A stretch of DNA of 64,000 nt from Trichobilharzia regenti (taxonomy: Eukaryota; Platyhelminthes; Trematoda; Strigeidida; Schistosomatidae). Positions within the stretch are counted from its first letter, which is position 1. Every line of letters starts with the position of its first letter. A program made the translations under genes and the position numbers. A model generated the notes under the pieces. It saw only the letters and a list, made by a program, of their open reading frames with translations, was not told the DNA's origin and made no database searches. The stretch spans positions 45,570,352 to 45,634,351 of the forward strand of contig OX235270.1 in the NCBI GenBank assembly GCA_944472135.2. The letters are read 5' to 3'. Shown here piece by piece: positions 1 to 13,442 of this stretch.

Positions 1-1
1 A

Positions 2-1369
2 GTACCCGAGGATTGGAAGAACAGTTACTTATTCAAACTTCCAAAGAAAGGAGACTTAAGTCAATGTAAAAACTGGCGTGGAATTATGCTTCTGTCCATT
101 CCAAGCAAGATACTAAGTCGCATCATCCTGGAGAGAATCAAACAAGCCCTAGATGAAAAACTTCGTCCGGAACAGGCTGGATTCAGGAGAAACAAATCAT
201 GTATTGATCAAATCGCCACTCTACGGATCATCATTGAACAAAGCTTGGAATGGCAGTCACCTCTCTATCTCAACTTCATCGACTTTGAAAAGGCCTTCGA
301 CAGCGTCGATCGAGAGGTCATTTGGAAACTACTTCGCTACTACGGGGTCCCATCGACAATTATACACCTCATCCAACAGTTATACGACAATGCTGCATGC
401 CAAGTAATCCACAACGGGAAACTTACGGAAGCCTTCGAAGTGAGGACGGGAGTGAGGCAAGGCTGTCTACTATCACCAATGATCTTCCTGATTGCAATTG
501 ATTGGATAATGCGACAGACAACGGCAACCAACGAGGGAACAGGCATAAAATGGACTGACACAAAAGACTTGGAGGATCTGGATTTCGCCGATGATATATG
601 TCTGATTTCCCATAAACTGGAAGATATGCAAGTGAAAAGTAACAAGTTGGCAGAAGAAGCATCAAAGATAGGACTTCACGTGAACATAGATAAAACAGAG
701 ATGATGAAGATTCCTAGCCAACATCAACAACAACAACAGACCACAATAAGCATAAATGGGAAGAACCTGAAAGAAACAACCTCCTTCACCTACCTGGGAA
801 GCATCGTCTCAACTACAGGCGGAACTGACGAGGACATCAAAGCCAGAATCGGAAAAGCAAGACAAGCTTTCATTACTCTCAAATCTGTGTGGAGGTCAAC
901 AGCACTCAGCATCAAAAATAAGATCCGGATTTTCAACTCCAATGTGAAGTCAGTGCTACTATACGGATCAGAGACTTGGCGAGTCATAAAGAGCATCTCA
1001 AACAAACTTCAAACCTTCATTAACAACTGTCTCCGCTCAATACTCAAGATCAGATGGCCAGAAAAGATCAGCAACAGGGATCTCTGGGAGCGAACCAATC
1101 AGGAACCGATTGTGAAACAAATAGGCAGAAAGAAATGGAGATGGATTGGCCATACGCTGAGGAAACCATCAAGTGACATCACTAGACAAGCCCTCGAGTG
1201 GAACCCGAAAGGGAGGCGGCGAGTTGGTCGTCCAAGGGTGACTTGGAGGAGGTCATGCGAGGAGGAGATGAAAGCATGTGGACAGACCTGGAGCAGGGTG
1301 AAAAAGTTGTCAGAAAACCGAAGTCAATGGAGGTGCGCAGCTGAAGCCCTATGTTCCTCTAGGAACTAA
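2..1369 (+). CDS. RTE-like non-LTR retrotransposon (family A), reverse transcriptase, 5' cut by window edge
   Basis: The frame is open from base 2 to the TAA at 1367-1369, with the first in-window ATG at 86. It encodes the second half of an RTE/SR2-like polyprotein that copies element RNA into DNA at a nicked target. Visible RT motifs are NFIDFEKAFDSVDR (motif A), [13 protein letters not shown] (B), [11 protein letters not shown] (C, FADD catalytic box), VNIDKTEMMKI (D) and FTYLGSIVS (E). A basic C-terminal domain follows, with KKWRWIGHTLRKP and [15 protein letters not shown]. The stop is followed directly by the family's 3' end and an ATA/ATT microsatellite tail (about 1372-1395), so the 3' end is intact. 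No frameshift is visible, so this is the best-preserved RT of the family here. Whether the upstream endonuclease is present cannot be seen. The SR2 affinity is from recall of the family. Confidence 0.88.
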   Translation, partial: VPEDWKNSYLFKLPKKGDLSQCKNWRGIMLLSIPSKILSRIILERIKQALDEKLRPEQAGFRRNKSCIDQIATLRIIIEQSLEWQSPLYLNFIDFEKAFDSVDREVIWKLLRYYGVPSTIIHLIQQLYDNAACQVIHNGKLTEAFEVRTGVRQGCLLSPMIFLIAIDWIMRQTTATNEGTGIKWTDTKDLEDLDFADDICLISHKLEDMQVKSNKLAEEASKIGLHVNIDKTEMMKIPSQHQQQQQTTISINGKNLKETTSFTYLGSIVSTTGGTDEDIKARIGKARQAFITLKSVWRSTALSIKNKIRIFNSNVKSVLLYGSETWRVIKSISNKLQTFINNCLRSILKIRWPEKISNRDLWERTNQEPIVKQIGRKKWRWIGHTLRKPSSDITRQALEWNPKGRRRVGRPRVTWRRSCEEEMKACGQTWSRVKKLSENRSQWRCAAEALCSSRN

Positions 1370-1371
1370 AG

Positions 1372-1397
1372 GATACAATAATAATAATAATAAATTA
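1372..1397 (+). repeat. ATA/ATT microsatellite tail of the RTE copy
   Basis: Short AATAAT repeats directly follow the conserved family A 3' end. RTE elements typically end in short simple repeats rather than poly(A). The same tail is seen inverted at 20808-20836 and, less regular, near 41165-41200. Confidence 0.75.
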
Positions 1398-1399
1398 TT

Positions 1400-4087
1400 A
1401 ATGGAGCTTACAAGTGACTGTTACACTACAATCTGCAGTGTTTCAGTATTTGCAAGATTACATGGCGATCTGGTATGCACTGATGAAGATACTTCCAAAG
1501 TTTCCAAATTTGAGATGGAGAATCGGCTGTCATTCATAGAGCTGTTCGGTTATGATGCGTCATCTACTCCATAGTGAAGTATCATTTCTGCTTTGAATGA
1601 CTCTATTGTAGTGTCATTTCATCTCTTTTCCCGTCTCCCGTATCTGGACTCCGAATGTTAGTTGCATGAACAGATGGTTGTCTGTCAATAGTTCTGAGTT
1701 GATTATCTACCGGTCAGTCAACTTCAGTGCATCTCAGTGGATTTCATAACTATTCAATTCACCTGGTAGTCATTTCATCATTCACTTCAAGGAAGATTCA
1801 TTCACAAGTAGATATGGGAAAGTGATAGGTAGCTGTTCCACTTCATCAGTTTCCGTCTATGAATTTGTGAAGAAGTCAACTGAGTGTTGTTATGTCGGTG
1901 TACAACCAGATTACTTGTCATTGAGTCTGTGTATGTGTGTGTATGAATCCAGTGAAATTTGATTTCGTGACTGATGTTCATTATATTTCCTTTGACAATT
2001 GTGGTATTCTACAGCGACATGTAAGTGATGGTTGACTCAGGAGATTTTTGAATCGATCAGTCGAGCACTTTGTCTCACACCAGTTTGGTAGTTCGGTCTG
2101 CTTCACTGTCATCCACTGGCCTCATCTACGTTGATCTCTATCTACACAGCCACCTTGTTGTTCAATATAGACTTGAGAGGCCACATTCAAATACAGTCTG
2201 TTCTACTTACATTCTCAGTACTTCGTGAAAGTGTCTTCCATCTCTCCTAGCACCTTTCCTCACTCCCTCTTTCAGGTCACCTCACATTGTACTCATCTTT
2301 ATCTCTCACTGTTCGTCTGTGAACACTTTCGTCTTCCACTTCATCATCCATATACTAACCAATGGCTTCCCTTCATGTGTGTGCAGAAGGCCATTTCTTG
2401 TATTGTCTCCTCTTCTCGCCAAAAATGTCTCTCTATACAGGATCCATTCCATGCGGCTTCCAAACAGTGACAGTGTTATTCCACACCGCCCTTCTCAATG
2501 AATTGGCTTAGTGTTTCCCACACTTTCCTAATGGTAACTGTAGGGGTTCACTCTCTCACTTCATCCTCCAATTTCCAAGTGTTCAATATGGATAGTGGTC
2601 AATTTTTGGCCTGGTGAAAAGCTCTCCAATCAAGGTTGAAGTTCCGTCGACTAGAGAGTGAGTGGTCTGAACCTACACCTGCCACTCGTCTCCATCTTGT
2701 GTCCAACAGACGGTGTCTCCGCTTTCTTCAGATCACATTTACGTGAGTTCCATGTGACTTTTGATGTCACTATCCAGTGAGACACACATCGCCTCGTCGA
2801 TATCCTCATGCTCGAAAAGGCTGTCTCCGATTACCAGATAACTGAGAGTTCAGTAGTCTGAGAACAGTCCTCTCCTCACACTCATTCCACCGAGCTCCTC
2901 TCGACGTTTGATGGGTTCTCTTCCTGTGTTGTCTGTTCACAGTTTGAATTGCATTCACACCACCCATTCGAATTTCGATGTCGTCATTTGTCTACATTCT
3001 CGTTCATTACTCCTTGTGATAATATGTAGAAGACCTCGTTCTTCTCTCTATCTGAGCATTCTATGACTGCAACTCTCCTTCCCATTCAATTGAATATTGT
3101 CATCTATATCCTGTAGGAGATTGGTGTCCACCCCATGAGGACTTCCAACGCTGTTGTGACATCGTGGTAGCCACACTGTCAGTATGCTTGTGATTATTGT
3201 CTGGTTGACCGGTGTAGTTTCTCCATGATCTAGTTAACGATTTGGACAACTCGCTTCCATTTCATTTACTGTCGCCAACTTGTTTCACCCACAAAGCAGG
3301 TGTTTTCTTTCGTTGTACACTCAAACCGCCTTGCTAGCCAGCTTTGTAAATTTTCTGCGTCTCATGCATAGTTTCACTTTCACTGAAAGATTTCTCATCG
3401 ATCGACTGTCTTTCTAAATGTTCTTGATCTGCGGCGTCATCCAACCTCGGGATGAGAAGTGTTCTAGTTATCAGCTGACAACATATATATTTTTTGTGTG
3501 TTTTGAAATGTCAGCAACTACGTGGTTGCCTGTGAGTGATGGTTTGCTTTCTTCACGCCCTTCCCTTCTTTTCCTGGCTTAGGATATGACATTAAACTAG
3601 GAGCGGTTAGGTGTTGGGTGGTGGTTATGACGGATAATCAGTCGTTTTGGTTTTGAAGTTTGATAGGCTGAGGTGTGTTATTCAAGAACAGCCATCGCCT
3701 TCTTTGAAATACAATGTAAGCCGATATAAGATTAGGTTTGGAAAAGTTAGGAATGGTCACTTCAAAATAATACACCAGTTTATGAATTCTTTTACCATCT
3801 GTCTGTGTCACGTTTGGAGGCGTAGGCTGCCTATTTGAGAGTCCTGGAAATGCTAAGAATCAGTGATTGGAAACTGATGATTACACGGCACAAAGTCGTC
3901 CCCATGCTTGGCATTGCAGGTTCTAGAAATAATCATTGTGCTCCATTTAATTTGTCTTTCTCCTGCACACCTTCTACATATGTTTTCATTGCACTTATAT
4001 TCTTGTCATTTATGTGTGCTTTTGTGAAGAGTGGTACTTTCAACTGTTTCACGTTTTTGTAAAGTTCTATACTAAGAAGTCTCTTAT
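1400..4087 (-). repeat. 2.7-kb interspersed repeat 'C', arm 1 of a large inverted repeat
   Basis: This stretch is, by eye, nearly the reverse complement of 13440-16112. The arms lie about 9.3 kb apart and bracket four exons of the C19orf44-like gene. The middle (about 2650-3400, read on the - strand) is recognisable as a decayed RTE-type endonuclease; compare the better copy at 21944-23485. The rest is unclassified. A diverged third copy of part of it lies at 10830-11230, in the same orientation as this arm. No intact ORF is present. Confidence 0.8.
2650..3400 (-). pseudogene. Decayed RTE-type endonuclease inside repeat C, arm 1
   Basis: Read on the - strand, blocks match the family A endonuclease ORF in order. 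They correspond to the regions around its [38 protein letters not shown] and [17 protein letters not shown] segments. Indels and stops break every frame. It was identified by nucleotide similarity to 22660-23290, not by an ORF. Confidence 0.6.
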
Positions 4088-4307
4088 ATACATATATATA
4101 CTCACTTTAACAAACACATTATTGAATAGAATTTCGCAATACTACAGGTGATTACTCCGTTTAATTCAACTTAAATAACTGTTCATCACCGAAAAGATAT
4201 CTTTGTTGAGCTTGTAGTTTTTTCTCTAAAATGCTCTAACAGGTATTTTCCACCATTTTACAAAAATTTAGTTCTTCATACTTTTGGTTTGATTTTTCTC
4301 TTTTCAG

Positions 4308-4432
4308 CCCGAAACTTGTCTCCTGGTACAACAGAAGATGAAAATACCGAAGACCTGCTGACTCCATTTAACGCAAGGAAAACCCCAATTAGCTTAAGCC
4401 AACATTCCACAGAAAGGACAAGTGGTAACAAG
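4308..4432 (+). CDS. C19orf44-like gene, exon a
   Basis: It follows a TTTTCAG acceptor and ends AAG|GTCAGT. Translation runs [17 protein letters not shown] and on to SGNK. Two bases complete a codon begun upstream; the exon ends in phase 0. There is no strong homology by itself; support comes from phase and splice sites. Confidence 0.65.
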
Positions 4433-7400
4433 GTCAGTTTATATATATATATATTACTGATGATTATTATCATCTTGTATATTCCACTACACTTTAAGTA
4501 CTTAAAGCATTTGTATTCCACTTGTGGAGAGGTGTTTGAACTTTCCCCGGGATCATCTGAAGATTTCCTTTCCAATGAACTCCTGCTTATTATTTGTAAT
4601 ATTTATTGAAAGGAAACGATATTAGGTAAATATCAAGCCTATATTGCTGATTGGATGACACGAGCAGTTGTGAAACAGATAAGCTCGTCAGCACTGCCTG
4701 CTTAACTGAGTTTCTACTAACTTGTACTAAAAGGAATCACCTAAGTAGTGATAATGACTGAATCGTTTAAGTTGCGTGAATTTTAGTTAGCTACTCGATT
4801 AATGCCAAGGTACCGAACGAAATGTTGGCAAAATGTATCGCTAATAAACACTGTGTTGGAAAGCTAAGTCATTTGAATTTACTTAGTGAAAGCTTCCATT
4901 CAGCATTTGCGATGTACGGTTGCTCACACCAGCCATGTTACATGTCCTTAGCATAACAGTGACACCCTATATACTGTAGAGCAAATCGCATTTTGTAGTT
5001 TTCTAAGGAAATCACGTTTTGGTTAATTGGGCTTTTTTCACTTTCCCCACTTATTTAATTTTGTATATGCCTGTTTAAAGGTTGACGGATATTAAATGTT
5101 TGACGTGATATCTCGTTCAACAACTTCTAATTAATTTATTCTCGCGTACCAAAGACAAAGCAAAAGCCAACAATTGATCGTCCGAACCAAGATATATATT
5201 TAGTAACCAAAACCAGCCGTTAGACGAACGCTTAGCTAGCTAGTGATCGTGCACGTTACACGACGGGGTACCAAATGGCGGGGATGCTTGACCGGAAGCC
5301 TTCAGCTAAACAAGTCGACTTAAACAGTGGTGGTCAGCATCCAATGAGTGATTGCTGTGGTCAATAATTTTGGGGAATTATTTACCGCTACAGCTCACTC
5401 CCCCCTAGTGGGGTCGTGAGGACCCTAAGACAGAACCAGCCGGAAGTAAAAAAAACTCGATGGTTCCCTTTCGGGTGAAAAAATCTTCCGAGCGGCTTGG
5501 TCTTATGCCTACTGGTTTGTCTGCCTATGCTAATGGGTGTTTGTACATAGTTTCCTGGTGTTGTTCGTTGGATTCCGTGCTTCGTTTGTTCCCCGTCCAG
5601 TGCCCGTCGCACCTGTTTTAACATTTTAAGGCTTTCAAGTTTTGTGATTGTTGTGCACTTAACTCTGATTTTTACTTTTAATTGAAGACATCATCTACTG
5701 TGTATTGCTTAAAATAACAATGTTATCATAATTTGATTAGTAGTTATTTGGTTATGCATTACTGACATAAGATATCCAGTGTTAGAACCACTAAAAGTCT
5801 TTCACATCATTTGCTGAAATCCAAATAAAGAATTTTATCCAAAAACACCATACTTGTTAATCGGTCTGTATTGCCTCTGGTAGCTCTTACTTCACGAACT
5901 CAAGATTGTTGTGAAAGGTGTTATGTAGACTTAAGATTTTAGAAACAGTATGTTTATAATGTCAGTAGACATTAGTTTATTAGTCTGATTCGCTGAAATA
6001 TCCAAATGTTATTCCCAGAACTCAAGCTCTGAAGCTTCATTATTTTGTGTTTCATTTCAAACGAATTAGTTACTGATGATTACAATCAATAAATTAAACC
6101 ATTGAAATATGGCGAAGTTCAACAATAGCGTCCCAGGAGTGAGAACGCTCCAACGAACTTGGACGCACGGTAGTCGTTGGCTAATGGCACTTATCGTTAT
6201 CCTAACAACGCTATTCACCAACTAAGATGCAAATTTCACCCAGATCACATTTGGACAATGTGCTGATAGCTCGTTAGGGTTAGGATTAAGGTTAGGACCA
6301 TAATTAGGATAAGGATTGTAAAATACTACGGAATATTTTATATTTATTTTCAAGAAGACAGTTTAAATTATCAAAGCTATTACATTAAATAACGAAACGT
6401 CAGTAATGGAAATAGAGTTTTTTTTTTATTTATCATTCATTGGAAAATACAATAATTTCAATATTAATAGTTAAAATCAATTTCTTTTTGCTTATAAAAA
6501 CGGAAAACGTCAATAAACTGTCTTAACAAGAGGTCGACAAGTTCAAATGTTGCAAAGTCAAAGGTGTTTGATAGGGATTTGGTGGATGACAACCTGTCGA
6601 GTGAAATGTTAGTTATACAAGAAAATGGTGAAAATGATTTAAACAGAATTTCAGTTATGACCCTCAATAATGAAGATTCACTGGTTGATTTAACAAAGGG
6701 TAAGTTTTACTTCTACTTTATTTTGGCTGAAAATGCTACCCAAATACTTCTGGTTCCATTTATAGCATATCTATTTCTCATATTTAATTAGTAATGAGTC
6801 CGAATAGCTCAGTGGTAACGTCTCTGACTGCAGCACTGGGTGAGGCGGGCTCGAATCTCAGAAGGGACATGAGTTTCTTCAAGGCTACAGATACGCCTTG
6901 CTGACGAGTGCCAGGTAGCACGAAACCTAGGTCCAAGACTTCCTACCGATTGCCTCCAACCATCTAATATCATCAAATTAGAATATCATTAGCAAAAAAG
7001 CGTGCTCACATAGGTTAGATACTGTCAGCTTTACTTTAGAATAAAATGATTATTTGTAGCTGAAGGCAACGAAAAGCTGTCTGTTGCCATGACTACCACG
7101 ATTACATTTTATTCTTCGAAAATTGTTTTACCTATTAGGCAGACTTATACCAGGCCCTTATAACACTGGTTTGCGTGCTTTTTCTAATTATTGCACACCT
7201 CTTAGCACGTTTATAAACTGCGTTCAATTCTGTCTTTGTCACTGTCTCCAATTTAATAATACTTAGCTTGACGTTAACTTATATAACTAAAATATATAAA
7301 AGCTGCTATTGGGAAATCTGTCAATGTACTGCTGAATTTATCTTCTTTCCTGTACAAATAAATAACTTTAAAATGGGACTATTATATTCAACAGCTGAGT

Positions 7401-10400
7401 TTTTTTTACCTCGTGATCAATTTTTTTCTAAAAAATGCTAAAAGATACGCCTTTCCCCCAAAGGAAAAAATCGATTGATATTATTTATATCATTCTTTAG
7501 TAGTAGCCTCATATTTTAATATTCTGAAACTAAGTTAAGCAGATTAGTGACTGAACAGTATAAATTGTTCAGCTAAAAATTGTATGCCTTTAGATATTCT
7601 TTATCGGAAAGCTGAATACACTGCAAAGCAAGTTAGCATTTGGCTTAAAAATGCATAGTAACTTATTATTTATGCAAATGTTATCACTGCTAGTCAGATA
7701 CCTATGAGTTATGACAACAGATTTCAACAATTTACATTTCAATCACTGTTTCCTTCTTTACTAATAAGTTTGATGGTGTAACTTCTACTCTTCTGATTGA
7801 GTATGTGTTTGTTTACTAAATAAGATCCCAAAATAAATATATTCATTAAGTGAATGAATTCAGGGAAAGAGAATGAAGATATTTGCAGGTGAGAAAGAGT
7901 TCATTTTATTTCATGGATTTCCTTCCCTTGCTAACAGCTTACAAATAATTTAAGTTATTATAAATGTAAATATATATGACATACTTCAAAATTATTTTGA
8001 TTCGAGAGAATTTAGCAATTCTTAGCACAACAATAGAGCAAGAGGTATTAACACAAGATTGGTAATAACTGAACAACCGGAGTTTAGTTATACATAATAT
8101 GATGATAGGTTAGGGAGATAATAGGAGAAGGAGAAAGTTGTGAAAATATATATGACAAGTGAGTGTAAAATTGCTACATGAACAATATGTCAATCGGAAG
8201 CTTAGTAATGAGTTCAACTTAGATAGCGAACATCAAAATCGAATAAGAATTATGTCTCAATTCACATGTTCTTGGGGGTAGCCACTGAGGTGATAGTGTG
8301 TAGTAGGTTTTTGAGATATCAAATAAATGCAACCTAATTTGTGTATGCACAAAAAGTTAGTGTGATTAATTTTCTACTATCGTGGTAACTAGATAAGCGT
8401 ATGCTTTTTTTCGTTGTACCTGATTTTGATGTTCCTTCTCTGAACTGAACTCATTATTTAGCTTCCGACTGACATATTGTTCATGTCACATATTTTCACA
8501 ATTTTCTCCTTATCCTATTAAGTGACTAAGTTTCCATCTTATTATGAACTCTTTTTTTCACCTGCAAATATCTTCATTCTTTCTTTGTTTACTTTAAGCT
8601 GATCAAAGAAACTGTATGTATAAAAACAATGGAACCTGTAGAGATATAGAATTACGAGTTGTAGTATGACAAGATAAGTACAACCAACTAGGTCAGCTAA
8701 ATACAATTACAAGATAATGTGAAGTGGATGAAGATTTTTCGTTCATTATGTAATTTATCCAAAAAATAAATACGGAATTTCTCCGCCGCAATGAATGGTT
8801 TTCTTATGACTACGTATCGTCTTCACATCCGTTTCACAACATTTTTCGGTTGCATTCAATTCCCCTTGTCTATCATATAAAGACTGCTTCTCTTGTCACT
8901 CTACATCTTGAAGTCGATACTGCTCATCAGTTCGCTCCGTCCTTCTCTATGGCTCTGAAACATGGCCAATACGCGTTGAAGACATGAAAAGGTTGACTGC
9001 TTTCGATCATAGATGTCTGCGATCTCTGTCTCACGTTAGGTGGTTTAATAAGGTAAGTAATGTTGACGTTAGGCGTAGAGTGTTGGGCAAAGAGGGAAAA
9101 TCAATCGACGAGGCTATAAAGTTACATAGACTAAGATGGCTAGGTCACGTGCTGCGCATGCCTAACCACCGCCTCCCCCGACGGGCTTTGCTAGCTGATA
9201 TAGGTTCAGGTTGGAAAAGAGCCAGTGGTGGCCAAACAAAAACATGGCATGGCATCAATCCATGAAATCCTTGACAGTTAAACTGAGTCAGGTAGGGAGA
9301 TGCAGACTCCCGGGTTGGGGCCCTCGGGACTCTAGGAATCAATGGCTGGAGACAATAGGTGACATGGCTCAAAATCGTTGTCAATGGCGCAGATGTATTC
9401 AGTCTCTGTAATCTTTCATATTCCTTTCTACCATTACCCATTCTGTTTCACTCTTATATTTGTCAAACTCTATTGATTCTCTTCACTCATCTTCTTGTCT
9501 ATTTTTGTGTGCTATTTGGAAGGTGGCAACTCGAACTGCTACACTTCGGTGCCAAGTTCTATGTTGAATCCAGACAGACAGACAGACAGACAGTCGATTT
9601 GCAATTATATATTTACATTTTATCGTTTGCCCCTTTTGCGTTTTGGATGAGAAGTAGCGATTCGAGCTTGAGCTCTGAAATTTTATTAGCTAGACTGACG
9701 CCTAAACCTCTTTCTTTACTGGGTTTACTATACGCTGAGAGCGGTTTAAGAGTAGATCGGCTGGGGACCGAACCCAGAGACACATACGTGGTTGGCGAGT
9801 ATGCTACCGCTGAACCAGTGATGCACACTTAGAAATCATAATTTACATCAAAGCACCATTATTTATTTTCTTACATCTTATGTGTATTTTAAACATTATT
9901 GTTGTAGATTTCTTTGAAAAAACATTTCCTTCTTTCATTTCACAAAAAAAATCTAGATGTGAGAAATGAAAGCAAAATGAGTTTTCTTGATGATCAGTTG
10001 ATATTATCAGTAGATGAATTAATGAATGAAAATAGTATGACTTGTGCAAGTTATCGATCTTCAGGTAGAAATGAAAAATCATACAGTAAGTTTCAGTATA
10101 GTACTCATAACTTTTTAAGTAGAACACCCTTTGAATAACACTTTACGCGAGATTTATATATGCAGCAAAATTATTTTAAGTGCAAGACTCTTGATTCTGA
10201 TGTTTTTCATGTCATCCTGAGAGAATGTTGTGGTTGCGTCCAGTTGATTAATTTATCCTTAGATTATAGTTGTAGGAGAAAACGATAATGTGATCTTCAC
10301 ATTCAGATAGGTTGTAGCTTTTAAACTAAAGGCACCATTCGACTGTACCAAATACGAAGATAGTTCTAGAAGAATATGTTCCGTTAAACAAAACACTCTA

Positions 10401-13400
10401 TTTAAGATTATGAAATGACCTTAGAAATTACGCATAATTTTCATCTGAGATGATGACATCCATTAGTGTCCGTCAGGAATACATGGTGTTTTCATTCTTA
10501 TTTATCCTACCGTAGAGACACTCTTGGAAGAAATGTGTTTCACTTTGTTGTATCATAAGGTTACTTAACAGGCAGCTGGCTCGATGACTCATAGTGTGCA
10601 GATGATAGTCTTTTTAATTGAGAACTCTAGCAAAGTCTCACACGTATAAATAACCTGTTTAAAATTTACTAACATGTTAAATTTTGTGCCGTAATGTTGC
10701 AGTTTCGACAGCTTATGATATACTTTTTCTGAATTCAGCTTTCTCCAAACAAAGTTTCCGTCCACAGCATCATTCAGTCTCCACGGGATGATACGGTTTG
10801 ATGCTTTGTTTATAGACACCTTTACTACTCTCTATTAGTCTCTTATTGCTTCTGTATATTCTCCTCTAGTGTAGTAGCATTTCACCTTTCTTCCCGTCTT
10901 TCATATCTGAATTTCGAATGATAGCGACATGTAAGGGATGAGCGAGGTGATTTTCTACCGACTAGTGTATTTCAGTACATTTAAAAGTTTTTCCTAACTA
11001 CTTAGTTTACACCATGGAGGTTTCATTGATTCCACAAAAGATTTCTTCACGGTTCGATATAATGAAGGGAATTATTAAAAATGAGGAAACTCTAGCTAGC
11101 TGTTTGATTTTCTAGTGAGACACTTCAACAGTCCCGGAATAAGTGAGCTGTGAATTGTTATGTCAATGTGATTACCTGTTATTGAGTCTCTGTGTGCGAA
11201 TTCAGTGGAATTCAATTTTGTGATTTTCAACTAGTTATTTTCTAAGGTCACTACCAATATGATGAGTAATTATCTTTTCATGATCTTGACTTAATAAAAC
11301 TAAGAGGTATCTCTTATTTTTGATTTCTCGAAATTCACTTGCCCATTTATTGATCAGAAGATGAAAAATGGGGTGTGTATTTTTTAAATTAGTTGCAGAA
11401 ATACTTACCAAGCTATCCAGAATCAGGTAGGACAAATTCTCCCGAAATTTTCTCTTAATGCCTGTTGGAAATCAGGAGAAATAAAATATGCAAACAATAA
11501 GCCTGTAATGTGGATATGGTAACTAGCTCAAACTAAATTCATGTGAAGGTTATCTGCAAAAGTTTGGTATAAGACAACTGGGTAAATGCAGAGATTGTTT
11601 TGTCCCCAGGAGACCAACTCACTCATTTTCTGTCATCTCACTGAAACACCAACTCACAGTATGCATACCTGACCATCAAGACAACTTGGTAATAACTTTA
11701 CGTGAATCTAGCAATATGCTTGTTTTGTCTAACTTCAATGTTAGTATCTGCAATGAACCTTTACTGTCACACAAGGTGTATACTATCAGTTGCCAAATAA
11801 AAATATTAAAGTGCGAATTTTACAGCCTTTGACTGGATACTAACTAGTGTCATTTGTTGTGCGGACTGAATTCTGTCAGTCAAGTTTGCAATATGACCAC
11901 CATGCTAGGTGGCTCACCATCACAATGCATTCAAAATTGTTGTTATTCGATGGTTGGAGGCAATTAGTAGGAATCCTTGAACCTAGATTTCGTGCCAGTT
12001 AGCACTCGTCAGCAAGGTATATCTTCAATCTTGATGGAACTCAGGTACTTGAGATGTACCTTGCTGACATTTGCCAACAAGCATGAAACCTGAGTCTAAG
12101 GCTTCCTGCCGATTGCCTTCAGCCATCTAATAACTGTTTTACGGTCTTTCACTTATCAGTACAGTATACTTTTATCCACTGGATATATATGACAGGTGAA
12201 AATCGCGTTTTAGATGAAAAATCCCTATCAGAAATTGAGGAAGCTATTGATTATGAAAAGTCCCAATCCCAATATAATACAAGCAATACATCTATACAAA
12301 GATCTGCAAAAACACCCGAAGTATCAACTCATAAATCTCAAGTCAGATCGATCAGAGGACAGTGTATTTCAGATGAAACTTCTCATCATTTTGAAGATAG
12401 TGAGGATAATGATTCAACGGAAGACTATTCTGATGATTTTGAGAACGAACAAGAAACAGTCCATTCAAATAAAGAAGACAATAAATATGCCTTATCACCA
12501 TCTTTATCATTAGGAAAAAGAGAGGAAAAAACCCGTCCAGCTGATCAGAAACTTCGTCACACAGGTAAACTGAATGAATAATTTGTTCTTTTATCATACA
12601 TGTGCTCAAAAAGCAAATAATGTTTTAAAAAATACGGCAACAGTTGATTTAAAGGTATTTCTGAACAACATGACTAGCTGAGTACCACTAATATTGATTT
12701 ATAGATCCTAACAACCACTATATATACATGAGCATTTTGTAAACTATTAATTGCACAACACCGGAATATTATAACAGTACAGTAGTTTCACAATACACAG
12801 CTATGATGTCGACAATAGGCTGCTAATGTTGTTCATCTAGTACCAGCATACATTCAAAGTGCTGCGACTAGCTAAATATCATGTAGATATGAACTTATTT
12901 CATTATATTTTCATGTGTTCCGTGATACATTATGTATCAGAGATAGCATTATTCGATAATTTTAAGTGGCTATCATTTCACTTCTCATTGATGTCGGTGG
13001 CACAGTGGTTAGGACTCCGACGACCATGTACATGGTCCGGGGTTCGAGCCCACAGCGGCGCACACCAGATATCTATGGTCGGCCTGCGTAATTTGGGCTA
13101 CCGATATCCACGCTGAAAATTCCATACTTGTACCAAAAATACAGTGTGGAATCAAGCTGTTACCAAAAATATAAAAAAATAATAAAATGTCACTATTGCT
13201 CCGTTGATAAAATTACCCAGCTATAAGAAATATCAAAACCTGTGACTGTTTTGCCAACTGAGATCTCTGATTTAGTCATAGTCTTCAAAACATACTTTAT
13301 TATTCTTAAACTGAACGAATACAATGCAGAATTGTTCATTTACACGGGAGATTTCCCAATGACTTATCTAAATCTAATTAGTTCGCTTTAATTTAGCAAG

Positions 13401-13403
13401 TAG

Positions 13404-13442
<39 letters not shown>

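Noticed and set aside
4276..4609. Overlapping ~100-codon frames on both strands around exon a
   Set aside because: The + strand frame is exon a plus intron read-through; the - strand frame is its shadow.
5388..5624. 78-codon - strand frame in the GC-richer block
   Set aside because: No recognisable domain and no splice-site support; probably chance in GC-richer DNA.
6270..6320. Interstitial telomere
   Set aside because: Only a few degenerate TTAGGG-like units.
6793..6870. tRNA gene calls at this and other A/B-box sites (12990, 28500, 42056, 43740, 48996)
   Set aside because: Boxes are present but no acceptor stem or full cloverleaf can be drawn, and each runs into a repeated SINE body.
9145..9441. 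98-codon - strand frames at 9145, 32140 and the + strand equivalent at 49511
   Set aside because: Exact antisense of the B2 RT; they recur only because the element is repeated.
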